DNA of 33,890 nt, from NCBI RefSeq assembly GCF_004359215.1, contig NC_090610.1:5367021-5400910 (forward strand). Reading direction: 5' to 3'. A program made the translations under genes and the position numbers. This stretch comes from Bremia lactucae. Taxonomy: Eukaryota > Oomycota > Peronosporomycetes > Peronosporales > Peronosporaceae. Under the pieces are notes generated by a model. That model ran no database searches, was not told where the DNA came from, and was given only the letters and a program-made list of their open reading frames with translations. This document shows, piece after piece, positions 20,354 through 28,259 of the stretch; the first letter of the stretch is position 1, and each line of letters opens with the position of its first letter.

Positions 20354-22738
20354 TCAAACAGCTTGCCATTCGTCCTCATCAATACGGTCAGCTGGTGGCT
20401 GAACATGAGGTTGATGCGGTCGCTCCCCCACCCTGCCTCGTTTTGCGGTAGCCATGACCAATGAACTGGCGGTAGCGTCAGCCTCCCCAGACCCAGATGA
20501 AGTGGCATGAATTCGTTTACGAGCCAATAAGTTGCTCCTGTGTGCAAGGACCATGGGGCGCTCAGGTATCAACGCCAGTGAAGACTCCACCGCAGCTGAA
20601 CTGGTACATTGTGTCGTCGACTGCGAGTGCACGACCAGAGTGGTCGGATATTCAGACGGTGAAGTAGAGTCACTGACCCTACCATCCACAGGTCGCTGTC
20701 TGGCTGGGGATATCGGAGGCCAGGTAGGTGTGTTTGGATCCGATCCAGGTGAGAGACCACATGGCGGATTATCTGGATCAGAAGCAGCCGGTCCATCGAT
20801 ACGGCTGAGTGACGAGCTTGCGTGTTCGGTGTGGGTGAGGGCAAAGTAGTGCCGCCCCCAGACCCGTAGAACCAAAGGTGGTAGGGTTGGTTGCTCAATC
20901 TTAGCAGCCTGTATGTCGTCAATGCAAGCCAGGACAGACAGTGGGTACGCAGTGGCCGTCTCCACGACTTGTCCATGTCTAGTAACCGTCGTCGGGTAAT
21001 ATCTCTGGCACCTCCACTTACTCCCACCGCTGTCATGAAATTGAATGACATAGACATCCCGCCGCACAAATGTGGCCGCCATTCTGAGAATGTCGCTGCC
21101 ACCCCAGCAGTTGTCTGGCACGGTCGCGCCACGGTCTGATGGGGTACCCACATAGTCATACAAGTACCACTTGAGTTGATGTGACGACTCCTTAGGGGAC
21201 ATTGAGGCCCACCCACGGCCGACCGCCTTTAACGCGGCTACCCGCTGGTCATAATTGAGCTGATCTTCCAGATTTAGGAGACCACCGTTTTGTATGCCCC
21301 TTTTAACACAGGCAGTCAGCTGCTCGAATTGTGAGTCCGAGTTATCCATCGAGGAATCTGAAGCCGCTTGTGCAACGGCCATAGCCAGACTGTTACCCGT
21401 CGCAGGTGTTGTCACAGCCCTAGCCCCTAAGATGCGCTCCAGATCCCGCTCATGTGTGGGCTCTACCTCTGGTCGCGGCTCCATAGGGATCGCATGAGCA
21501 CCCCTCCTGTCGGCCTGGTCAATCAGTCTCTTCAGCTGCGTCCGTTCAGCCCGCTGTGCTGCTAAAAGTGTAGGTCCCGTCCTGACCGGCGCCGGACCCC
21601 TGATCCCTGCCGCTCCTTTCCTGGCTGACTCCTCTGGTGTGAGCTGGATATCTTCGGACCGTACGACAGGTGCCGCGTGTACGAGCGAAACCGCACCCGT
21701 CCTGGGTTCCGCCGCAGCATGTTCGGTGCGGACCCGACCTACGCGAACACTCGAATCGTCCACGTCGTCCCGCAACGCATCACATGCTCCTGAACAGAGC
21801 CTTGATGAGGTAGGAGGCGGCGGTGATGCTCCATGTGTCCATAACCTACCTCGTCCTCGAATGGGGCGTGAAAGCCAGGGCTGCTCTGTTTGCGCCTTAG
21901 GTTCCGTCCCTGGTGTAGCCGCATGTGTGTCCCGGGCAGGAGCACATGACTCCAGGTGACCTAAAGCAGGTGCACCCGGAGACGCTACCCCTGGAGGGGT
22001 CAATGACACGTCCGACGGCGTGACGGCCGCCTGAGCCGCCGCGTCGACTGACTGTTGTACAAGAAGTCGCTTGCTAGCCATCTCACGCATTTCCTCAGGG
22101 CTTCCAAAAGGTTTTGCCAGGTCCTCTACCGCTTGAAGTTCCTCTTCGGAAACCATTACGCCCCCTGGCCGACACCGAGACGCTGGATGGCCCAAGTGAC
22201 CACAACGGAGACATTGCAGTTGGCGCCCTAGTCCGGGGTGCCGGATGATGATAGTCGTCCCAAACCACAGGAGTCGAACGACACCGTTTAGGAAGGCGGG
22301 ACACCCGGCCAATTGAAACGTGATGATCCACGCTGTAGACGTCCGGGAATTAGGAGTGTAAGTATCCAAATCTTCAAGCTCAAACTCCGTAGGAATTTTC
22401 GCTTTAAAGTATGCAGCGATGCGACCAATTTCGTGAAAGCGAGTTAAGTTGGAAAGCACAATCGTGTACTCCGTTCTTGATCGGCCTAAGTGACCATCCG
22501 GACCGCGCTGGTCCATCCAAACGGATCCGCTGACATCCTGGTGAACATTCTCCAGTGTGTAAATTCGTCCTTGAAAAGGAATTTGCACGGATTGATTCTG
22601 CGCTGCTGTCACCCGGGAAAAGAAATAGAAGTGTATACTCCGTCTCGTTCGATTATAACTGATGGTCTTGGTCAGCCCTAGTAGTTGATGAATAGCATGT
22701 ACATTGACTCTCGCCAGCTCCGCTGATTCCAGTATCAT
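20354..22738 (-). CDS. LINE ORF1b: CCHC-knuckle protein with OTU-protease-like domain (C to S)
   Basis: ATG at 22736-22738 opens an uninterrupted 794-codon frame. Residues 1-170 form a gag-like part. A C-x2-C-x4-H-x4-C zinc knuckle is at 176-189 (C176, C179, H184, C189). A long Pro/Ala/Thr-rich linker covers about 230-390, and a basic helix about 390-440. Residues 444-640 resemble an OTU cysteine protease: TPATGNSLAMAVAQ at 444-457 aligns with the D-G-x-C-L-(F/Y)-x-A catalytic loop, WGGSDILRMAA at 545-555 with the middle motif, and RVWGRHYFAL at 625-634 with the catalytic His. The expected Cys is Ser450 (AGT, 21389-21391). The knuckle would bind element RNA. The OTU assignment is by eye. The frame is open further upstream and overlaps the end of ORF1a. 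Confidence 0.7.
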   Translation of the reverse strand: MILESAELARVNVHAIHQLLGLTKTISYNRTRRSIHFYFFSRVTAAQNQSVQIPFQGRIYTLENVHQDVSGSVWMDQRGPDGHLGRSRTEYTIVLSNLTRFHEIGRIAAYFKAKIPTEFELEDLDTYTPNSRTSTAWIITFQLAGCPAFLNGVVRLLWFGTTIIIRHPGLGRQLQCLRCGHLGHPASRCRPGGVMVSEEELQAVEDLAKPFGSPEEMREMASKRLLVQQSVDAAAQAAVTPSDVSLTPPGVASPGAPALGHLESCAPARDTHAATPGTEPKAQTEQPWLSRPIRGRGRLWTHGASPPPPTSSRLCSGACDALRDDVDDSSVRVGRVRTEHAAAEPRTGAVSLVHAAPVVRSEDIQLTPEESARKGAAGIRGPAPVRTGPTLLAAQRAERTQLKRLIDQADRRGAHAIPMEPRPEVEPTHERDLERILGARAVTTPATGNSLAMAVAQAASDSSMDNSDSQFEQLTACVKRGIQNGGLLNLEDQLNYDQRVAALKAVGRGWASMSPKESSHQLKWYLYDYVGTPSDRGATVPDNCWGGSDILRMAATFVRRDVYVIQFHDSGGSKWRCQRYYPTTVTRHGQVVETATAYPLSVLACIDDIQAAKIEQPTLPPLVLRVWGRHYFALTHTEHASSSLSRIDGPAASDPDNPPCGLSPGSDPNTPTWPPISPARQRPVDGRVSDSTSPSEYPTTLVVHSQSTTQCTSSAAVESSLALIPERPMVLAHRSNLLARKRIHATSSGSGEADATASSLVMATAKRGRVGERPHQPHVQPPADRIDEDEWQAV

Positions 22739-22767
22739 ATCCGTGATCGCGTGGGTTGTCCTGCGAC

Positions 22768-23787
22768 TTACCGGGATGTCCCGTCGCGACCGATGTGTAG
22801 CACGAGTTGCCCTTCCACTTGCGCCTGGATGGTACTGTACAAGCGTAGGCGTTCTTTACTGTCCCTCACCGAACGTAAGAAGTCCGGCATGCGCCGACAA
22901 GCGATATGCCCTTCAGCAATCCCAATAATGACCTTCCACTCATCATCCGTACCTTCACGCAAACGTCGAGCACTGTCGGGGCGTAGGCGGGTCGTGCACA
23001 GCGTTTTGAGTGTGCTGACTTCCTCTGGGGAGAACCTTTCCTGGTTAAACATAAAGTCTTCGTACACGGTTCGTCGCGGACTAGCGTCCTCCTCCCTTCC
23101 AGGTTGCGTTCCGCGGCTGACTACTTGCGCCCACTGGTTGAGAACCGGAGCCGTTGCCCACTTGTGTTGGCTGGCCAACTTGCGAATAATCTGCGTGAAG
23201 GCCCATTTCGAGCTCACTAGCTCCTGACCAATCGATCGCGCTAGTCGTTTCCACTCCGGGAAAGACCCCGGGTTGGAAACAAATATTTGCTTGAACAGAT
23301 CAAGGAAGCACACAGCTTCCTTTCCTCGAAGTGTCGGGTAACGTTTACGCTCCACCGGCAGCATCTCCGGGCGAAGCGGCAATCGGCCATACTCGGTCGC
23401 AAAGAGCTCTTGGATAGTCTCCTTCCAAACAGCCACGTAACCCGGCCCCTGATATGTCGTCATATCCGCGACAAGTGCCGCAAATATGTCTTTAGAGGTC
23501 GCCAGCGGCGTAGTAGAAGCCGATGGTAAACTTACGGAGGGAGTCACTGTAGCCGCCCCTGATGAAGTCGAGGCCGCTTCCGGAGAAGGGCCTTCCTGAT
23601 CTGCCCGACTCGACGTCGCGACGGTCCCATTATTTGGTCGATGCCGCCCTCCCATCCCTGATGACGTTGAGGTGACCGAGGAAGACCTCGGCGACGTGGC
23701 GGCGTCTACGACCCGTCTCCTAGCCAATGCATCCATAACCCGGTCCATAGGCGCGGTAGGGTCCGAATCAGTTGGTGAGGGTGTCAC
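22768..23787 (-). CDS. LINE ORF1a, gag-like N-terminal protein
   Basis: A 339-codon frame begins with a Ser/Thr/Pro-rich low-complexity N-terminus of about 105 residues (TPSPTDSDPTAPMDRVM, then SSSVTSTSSGM). A folded-looking part follows (SKDIFAALVADMTTYQGPGY, FLDLFKQIFVSNPGSFPEWK, RLARSIGQELVSSKWAFTQI). It ends TSR, stop, at 22768. The next frame (ORF1b) is open upstream through this stop, so the two may be one ORF1 separated by a frameshift. No known domain is recognised. Position at the 5' end of the LINE supports a nucleic-acid-binding ORF1 role. Confidence 0.6.
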   Translation of the reverse strand: MTPSPTDSDPTAPMDRVMDALARRRVVDAATSPRSSSVTSTSSGMGGRHRPNNGTVATSSRADQEGPSPEAASTSSGAATVTPSVSLPSASTTPLATSKDIFAALVADMTTYQGPGYVAVWKETIQELFATEYGRLPLRPEMLPVERKRYPTLRGKEAVCFLDLFKQIFVSNPGSFPEWKRLARSIGQELVSSKWAFTQIIRKLASQHKWATAPVLNQWAQVVSRGTQPGREEDASPRRTVYEDFMFNQERFSPEEVSTLKTLCTTRLRPDSARRLREGTDDEWKVIIGIAEGHIACRRMPDFLRSVRDSKERLRLYSTIQAQVEGQLVLHIGRDGTSR

Positions 23788-24018
23788 GCACTCCTATCCC
23801 TCCACTCCAGACAAAGAGCCCGAAGGGGCACCCTCGGCCGAGGGGTCGTAAGGATCCCCTGTGCAAGGTGAAGCTGCCCCCGCCCCATCCGGGGGGAGGG
23901 GGGCTGGTGGCGACTTAGTGTTCGTCGTACGATTCCTGGCGAAAGCCAGTTAAGGACCTGTTTATACTCCTCGTGGGCTTGGTCTGGACCGTACCCCGCA
24001 ATTTGAAGAGTTGGCAGC
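23788..24018 (-). other. LINE 5' region
   Basis: GC-rich sequence upstream of ORF1a, ending at the target-site duplication at 24019. An 80-codon open frame overlaps it but has no recognised content. It probably contains the LINE internal promoter and 5' UTR. Confidence 0.5.
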
Positions 24019-24031
24019 GGCAGCAAAAGAT
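24019..24031 (+). repeat. Target-site duplication, right copy
   Basis: GGCAGCAAAAGAT, identical to 13260-13272, directly before the resumed Copia sequence. Confidence 0.85.
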
Positions 24032-24051
24032 GCTAAACTCGAGTTCGGCTC

Positions 24052-24139
24052 AATGATTGTGTCATTACACACGAAGACAAATTTTCACCAGTGTTAATGA
24101 TTGTGTCATTACACACGAAGACAAATTTTCACCAGTGTT
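24052..24139 (+). repeat. 44-bp perfect tandem duplication
   Basis: Two identical 44-base units, 24052-24095 and 24096-24139, within Copia coding sequence (frame ..SMIVSLHTKTNFHQC). 44 is not a multiple of 3 and the second unit is entered through TAA, so the duplication breaks the Copia frame 20 bases from the LINE 5' junction. Confidence 0.9.
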
Positions 24140-24171
24140 AAAAAAGACAAGGTCGACTATACGTCTGGGAC

Positions 24172-24950
24172 ATGAATTCATATAAGTATGCTATAAAAGA
24201 AATTGCGAGGATGGCAGATTCAACCTTACCGTGCACGAATATCAATGTGTGGCCCGCTCGACTTGGTCAGATATCCCCGTCTCGGACGCAAACTACTGCC
24301 AAAGCAGTAAATGGGTTGCCATCATTCCCTTCCATAAAGCTTGAATACGACTTATGTGATGGGTTCGCCCGTGGCAAATTGACTGTAAAAATATTTTCTC
24401 ACCAAAGCGAAAGCCAAAGAAATACAAAAAGTTTACTTGATGTAGTTCACAATGATGTCATGGGACCTATGAGTCCAAGATCTCGTGGTGGTGCGAACAA
24501 TGTCGTATGTTCTATCGACGATTACTCGCGTTACGTCATCGCGTACCTCATAAGACAAAGAGCGAGGTACCTGATCGTTTTGCTGAATACAAAGAGCTTA
24601 TGGAAACTGAAACTGGTTGTCGCATCAAGTGTGTTCGCAGCGACATTGGAGAAGAATATACAAGTCACCGGTTTTTAAGCTACTGTACAAAAAATGTAAT
24701 TGCTCGTTAAGGATCTGCCCTGTACAGTCCTCGACAGAATGGACTTGTAGAAAAAACAAAGCAAACCATCGTAGAAATGGGAAGATTGATGTTACGCTTC
24801 CTGCAACTGAGTAAGGAATGGTGGGCTGAAGCACTCATGACGGCAGCTTACGTACAAAACCGACTTTCGAACACGGTCCAAGGAGACATAATACCTACGA
24901 GATAATCTACAAATCCAAACCTAATCTCGAACACCTACGTGTATTTGGAT
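24172..24950 (+). pseudogene. Copia pre-integrase and integrase
   Basis: The frame at 24172-24678 has VWPARLGQISPSRTQTTAKA (W-H-x-R-x-G-H with the first H as P), LCDGFARGKLTVK (second zinc Cys as F), then LLDVVHNDVMGP (first catalytic Asp) and SIDDYSRYVIAYLI. Another frame continues with FAEYKELMETETGCRIKCVR, SDIGEEYTSHRF (second Asp), a stop near 24708, then SPRQNGLVEKTKQTIVEMGR (catalytic Glu) and [15 protein letters not shown]. It ends at LEHLRVFGS, where the ClpX/cox1 patch begins. The integrase triad is readable but spread over frames. Confidence 0.88.
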
Positions 24951-24952
24951 CT

Positions 24953-25039
24953 GAAAAGGGCGGACGGAAGAACCCGCGCGGCGAATGTCTTACGATCAAT
25001 ACTACCAATATCCTCTTTATTTGTGGTGGGGCATTTGCT
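24953..25039 (+). pseudogene. Captured ClpX gene fragment (29 codons)
   Basis: Bases 24953-25039 read [20 protein letters not shown] then FICGGAFA. This is the conserved AAA+ segment of the ClpX unfoldase, where bacterial family members read GGRKHP..., then a D-T-(T/S)[10 protein letters not shown] stretch. GC-rich third positions fit a nuclear gene. In eukaryotes ClpX works with ClpP in the mitochondrial matrix. Only about 87 bases are present, between the Copia integrase and cox1, so it is a fragment and not a gene. The left edge is within a few bases of 24953. The right edge overlaps the cox1 start by a few shared bases (about 25035-25042). Confidence 0.85.
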
Positions 25040-25262
25040 AGGCCAAATACATTTTTGGTTATTTTTTGTAGGAGTAAACATCACTTTTTTCCCGATGCAT
25101 TTTTAGGACTAGCAGGTATGCCTAGAAGAATTCCAGATTTTCCCGATGCGATGAGCGGTTGGAATGCTGTAAGTAGTTTTGGTTCCTACATATCCTTTTT
25201 TTCAGCCATTTTTTTATATTGTATATTTAACTTTAATATACGGTAAAAAATTGATAATTAAA
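25036..25262 (+). pseudogene. NUMT: 3' end of mitochondrial cox1
   Basis: The sequence translates to [19 protein letters not shown], then [20 protein letters not shown] and [20 protein letters not shown]. This is the C-terminal part of cytochrome c oxidase subunit I, with the conserved H-F-(L/W)..., PRRIPD and SSFGSYIS motifs. A one-base loss in the T run near 25208-25214 shifts the frame. In the shifted frame it ends [16 protein letters not shown], consistent with the protein's C-terminus. AT-rich mitochondrial composition contrasts sharply with the ClpX piece before it and the Copia sequence after it. Confidence 0.93.
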
Positions 25263-25735
25263 ATGGATGGGATGGAGAAATCCACCCGTGGATTTGTATA
25301 TGTTAAGAAGCCTCGTCGTTTTAAGTGGGACAGTCAGTCACATCGCTGCATCTTTCTTGGATACAGTCCAGGATCTAAGGTATTTGCGTATGTGACGAAG
25401 AAGACAAATGCCTAATTACATTATATTGGATGTTTGAGCGTGGGCCGTCTCGTTACATAGCAACGCCAAGATCTGACTCCCCACCTATTCAGTTCGTGTA
25501 CATCGATGATACTGTAAATGACCAGGGTATTGCTCCAGCAACCACACAATCTATTATCAATGTGGACACGAAAACGATTAACGAAGATGATGAACTAATG
25601 AACGAAGTATCCGCGGATATGGATATCGATGCAAGTGGAAGTTCAAATACCTCCTCCTCGTCACTATTCAACCTTCGTCGGAACTACTACAGACTCATCA
25701 TGGATCACGATCAAGAACAGCCGCTGTCCCATTAA
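25263..25735 (+). pseudogene. Copia integrase C-terminal region and linker
   Basis: After the patch, Copia resumes as GFVYVKKPRRFKWDSQSHRC and IFLGYSPGSKVFAYV (to 25413). This is the short post-core domain (normally ..K-x-D-x-x-S..C-x-F-x-G-Y) of Copia integrases. The frame at 25430-25735 (MDIDASGSSNTSSSSLFNLR) is the acidic, Ser-rich linker that precedes RT. The residues between FGS (24950) and GFVYV that would complete the domain have been replaced by the ClpX/cox1 patch. Confidence 0.8.
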
Positions 25736-26780
25736 AGGCGATACAAGAAAACTAACTTATACCACAGAGATCAGAGCAAGAAGAGAACTGCATCATCTTT
25801 AGCAACTCGGGTAGAAAAACCGCCGAAGCTATCAATAACCTTATACTATGTCCAATTAACCCGACATTTATCAGCGGGGATCACTAGCTCTTCCACCATC
25901 GAGTTCCACATTGTCCAGTGGGCGGTTGCTTTTGAAAGCAGCTCCCAACTCCATAAAACCCATATGCTCTTACTACACCGGACGAAAGTGGTGAGCCTGA
26001 TCCCAAAAGGCCTCGTTTCGAAGAAGATTTCGGTTTTGCCTTATCAGCATATACCAGAGATTATGACGAAGCACTTGCATCAAATAAAGCGGCTGTATGG
26101 AAATATGCAATCAATGCAGAACTGCAAGCGCATGTTATTAATCATACATGGGATATTGTCCGAAAACCAAATGGATTGAAAGTTATCGGTTTTAAATGGG
26201 TACTTGCACTGAGTCACAATGAAAAAGGTGAGATTTCGAGATTAAAGGCCCGTATTGTTGCATGCAGACTTATGGAATTGATTACACTGAAACGTATAGC
26301 AACAATTTGAATTTTTTTATCATTATGCTGTCAGCTTGGTAACGTTATGAAGCAATTTGACATTGAAACAGGATACCTGAATGGACTCTTACAGAAGTAG
26401 TGTACATGAAAGTACCGGTTTGTGTCAAAGCTGAAAAAAAAATGGATATGTTTGCAAGCTGCGAAAGAGTTTGAATGGCTTAAAGCAAGATGGTGCTGTA
26501 TGGCGCAAGACAATTTAAAAAGTATTTATCAAGGCTGGATTTCGACAGTGTTTGTCAGAGCAACGTCTCTTCGTTCGTAACAAAATGTGTTAGTAGCTTA
26601 ATACGTTGACGATCTTCTTGTTGAATGTGCAGATGCTTCAGAAGAAATTTGTGTTGAGAATTGTCAAGCCGGACATTCAAATTGAACTCGGGAACACAAA
26701 ATTTATTCTTGAAATGGAAGTATGCTACAACCGCCGTGCAGGTCGTCTAGTGCCTAAACAGGCAAATTTAGCGACAGAAT
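25736..26780 (+). pseudogene. Copia reverse transcriptase remnant
   Basis: RT motifs appear in several frames with stops: DEALASNKAAVWKYAINAEL near 26057-26120, HTWDIVRKPNGLKVIGFKWV near 26140-26205, EISRLKARIVAC near 26230-26270, then TETYSNN, QFDIETGYLNGLL near 26350-26395, and VYMKVP near 26402-26420. F-D-I-x-x-x-(Y/F)-L-N-G-x-L carries the first catalytic Asp. The Y-x-D-D region near 26600 reads LNTLTIFLLNVQ-like in the available frames and appears destroyed. The region is AT-rich and strongly decayed. Confidence 0.75.
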
Positions 26781-27094
26781 GCTAAACACCTTTGGTCAGA
26801 GAGATTCACATGCAGTAATTTTTTTGAATGTTTCAGGTCAAGACCTTCATTTTGTGAGACCTATTGGACTGGCAAAGCTGACCAAATCATATCGAAAGAT
26901 TATCGGATCACACCATACGTTGCGAATGACAATCGACCGGATATTTGCATCTCGGCCAGCATCTTATCACAGTATCTTGAGAATCCATGTCAAGCTCACT
27001 GGAAAGCAGGCATTCAAGTACTTCGATTTCTAAAGGTATAATGTCAATGTGACTACGATGCAAACGAGCGAACCAAGCAATACGTACAATTATT
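26781..27094 (+). pseudogene. Copia RT/RNase H connection, degraded
   Basis: Fragments such as PYVANDNRPDICISASILSQ-like sequence in shifting frames, then HWKAGIQVLRFLKG near 26998-27035, fit the thumb/connection segment (H-W-x-x-x-x-R-V-L-R-Y-L-K-G in Copia). No continuous frame remains. Confidence 0.6.
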
Positions 27095-27530
27095 GGCTCC
27101 AGTGACGCCAATTGGGGAGGGGATGCAAGATCACGTCGCTCAACCTCTGGTTTGTTAATCAAAATCGGTGGAGGTCCCGCAACTTTAAGGTCCAACGAGC
27201 AATCTGTCGTCGTGCTCTCAACAGCGGAAGCAGAATCCACGGCCTTGCATCAGCTACGCAAAAAATATTTTGGCTGCGGCTACTCATTGGTAAAATTGGT
27301 GTTAATCATTACCGCCCTCAACAATCTAATTGGACAATATGGCTGCAATATCGATCGCTACAAACCAAAGTGCTGTATCAAGAGCAAAACACATTGACCT
27401 ACGGCTTCACTTCGTCCGATTCCATAACTCGTGGAGACATCTTTGTTCAACATTTCTCATCAGAGTCTCAAGAAGCTATTTTTTTTACCAAGGATCACCC
27501 ACGCCGCAGCTTGTAAAACTTACGAGATTG
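27095..27530 (+). pseudogene. Copia RNase H
   Basis: SDANWGGDARSRRSTSGLLI begins near 27101 with the first catalytic Asp in S-D-A-x-W-x. Then come SNEQSVVVLSTAEAESTAL (catalytic Glu region of the A-E-x-E type) and DNMAAISIATNQSAVSRAKH followed by IDLRLHFVRF (normally D-N-x-x-A...N-P...R-x-K-H-I-D-x-x-x-H), near 27330-27415. Motifs lie in at least two frames. The domain ends shortly before the polypurine tract at 27556. Confidence 0.85.
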
Positions 27531-27555
27531 TTTGGTCTTGTAGGTCAGGCACCTT

Positions 27556-27850
27556 GAGGGGGAGTATAAACATCTGCAACAAATTTTCGATGGTATTCGG
27601 TAACGTTATATGACGTTATAATGATTGACAGTCATGTTTGATAAGCAGGAGTTTAGAGGAGTAAAGGTTGCAGCAAGATCCTTAGCTCATAAGAAGTGGT
27701 ATCGGGCATTGATCTTACCCGTGCATATGTAGATAAGAATAGACACAGCTGGATGTAACGAGAGTGTAAAGATAGCACACGAGGAAGAAGTCGAGAACCA
27801 GGACTTTGTCTTCTATTATAGTAATATATCACTTTTTTATCCACTTACCA
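27556..27850 (+). repeat. Copia polypurine tract and 3' LTR
   Basis: GAGGGGGAG at 27556-27564, right after the RNase H end, is a typical Copia polypurine tract. The following about 285 AT-rich bases with no coding content are taken as the 3' LTR. The outer boundary near 27850 is a guess because the 5' LTR is absent. Confidence 0.6.
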
Positions 27851-27879
27851 CCTAGTAATTAATTTAAACGCTGTTCGCA

Positions 27880-28259
27880 GCGCAAATTTCATTTAAACAC
27901 GCACTTATTACGAAACACATTCGTACTGTACTTTTTACGTCTTGAACAGGCCGAGCGCCCGCAGATGACACGTGACAAGAGTTCAAGAAGCTTTGACAGT
28001 GCTAGACGCAAGGACCAGTGCAGAGGAAAGTACGCACGTCGTGAGGCACAGAAGAGCCAGTCTAAAAGAAAAAGATACGGCTCAAAATCCACAGCCAAGA
28101 TCGAAAAGTGGTATTCGCATCACAAGACTACATCGCACAACACCGAGGATTGCTTCGCCCATAAGAAGAAGAAGAGTGAGAGCAGAATTGGGTTGATGCG
28201 GAACCGGTACAAAACTAAATCCACAGAAAATATCCCGCATTCACAAGGCCTCTAACTTT
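27880..28259 (+). pseudogene. Gypsy gag C-terminal fragment with decayed zinc knuckle
   Basis: The frame at 27965-28255 reads TRDKSSRSFDSARRKDQCRG, then many Lys/Arg residues and KIEKWYSHHKTTSHNTEDCF with AHKKKK. W-(C)-x-x-H-x-x-x-x-H-x-x-x-x-C is a variant nucleic-acid knuckle of oomycete Gypsy gag proteins. Here the first Cys is Tyr. The fragment is cut on its right by repeat A copy 3. No upstream capsid region is recognised in 27880-27965. Confidence 0.6.

Larger units (their letters stand above)
18748..20544. repeat. 1,797-base duplication, copy R
   Basis: Second copy of 16950-18746. It includes a truncated endonuclease (18748-19609), the helical region (19689-20290) and the C-terminus of ORF1b. 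Its high-coordinate end is continuous with the unique 5' part of the LINE. Confidence 0.9.
13273..24018 (-). mobile_element. Minus-strand LINE (APE-type non-LTR retrotransposon) with 13-bp TSD
   Basis: From 5' (24018) to 3' (13273) on the minus strand it encodes a gag-like ORF1a (22768-23787), ORF1b with a CCHC knuckle and an OTU-like domain (20354-22738), an unassigned helical region, an APE-type endonuclease, a reverse transcriptase (14180-16340) and a C-terminal Cys/His region (13311-13868). The 3' end is a short (TC)n tail instead of poly(A). Apparent length is 10.7 kb, but 1,798 bases are probably an assembly duplication. In-frame stops and frameshifts in ORF2 make it inactive. Frame-level order and EN plus RT exclude an LTR element. 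Confidence 0.9.
12482..27850 (+). mobile_element. Ty1/Copia element (plus strand), split by a LINE and by a ClpX/cox1 patch
   Basis: Gag and protease lie at 12482-13272. The rest of pol resumes at 24019. The two flanks of the LINE share the 13-base duplication GGCAGCAAAAGAT (13260-13272 and 24019-24031). Reading from the left flank directly into 24032 gives one uninterrupted frame (LAAKDAKLEFGSM), so a single Copia was the target. Its order is gag, protease, integrase (24172-24950), RT (25735-26560), RNase H (27095-27530), then a purine-rich tract (GAGGGGGAG) at 27556 and a 3' LTR. The 5' end is missing at the junction near 12482. Multiple stops and frameshifts make it inactive. Confidence 0.85.

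Noticed and set aside
16950..20544. Real segmental duplication of the LINE centre
   Set aside because: Apparent perfect identity plus a single N exactly at the joint make an assembly artefact more likely.
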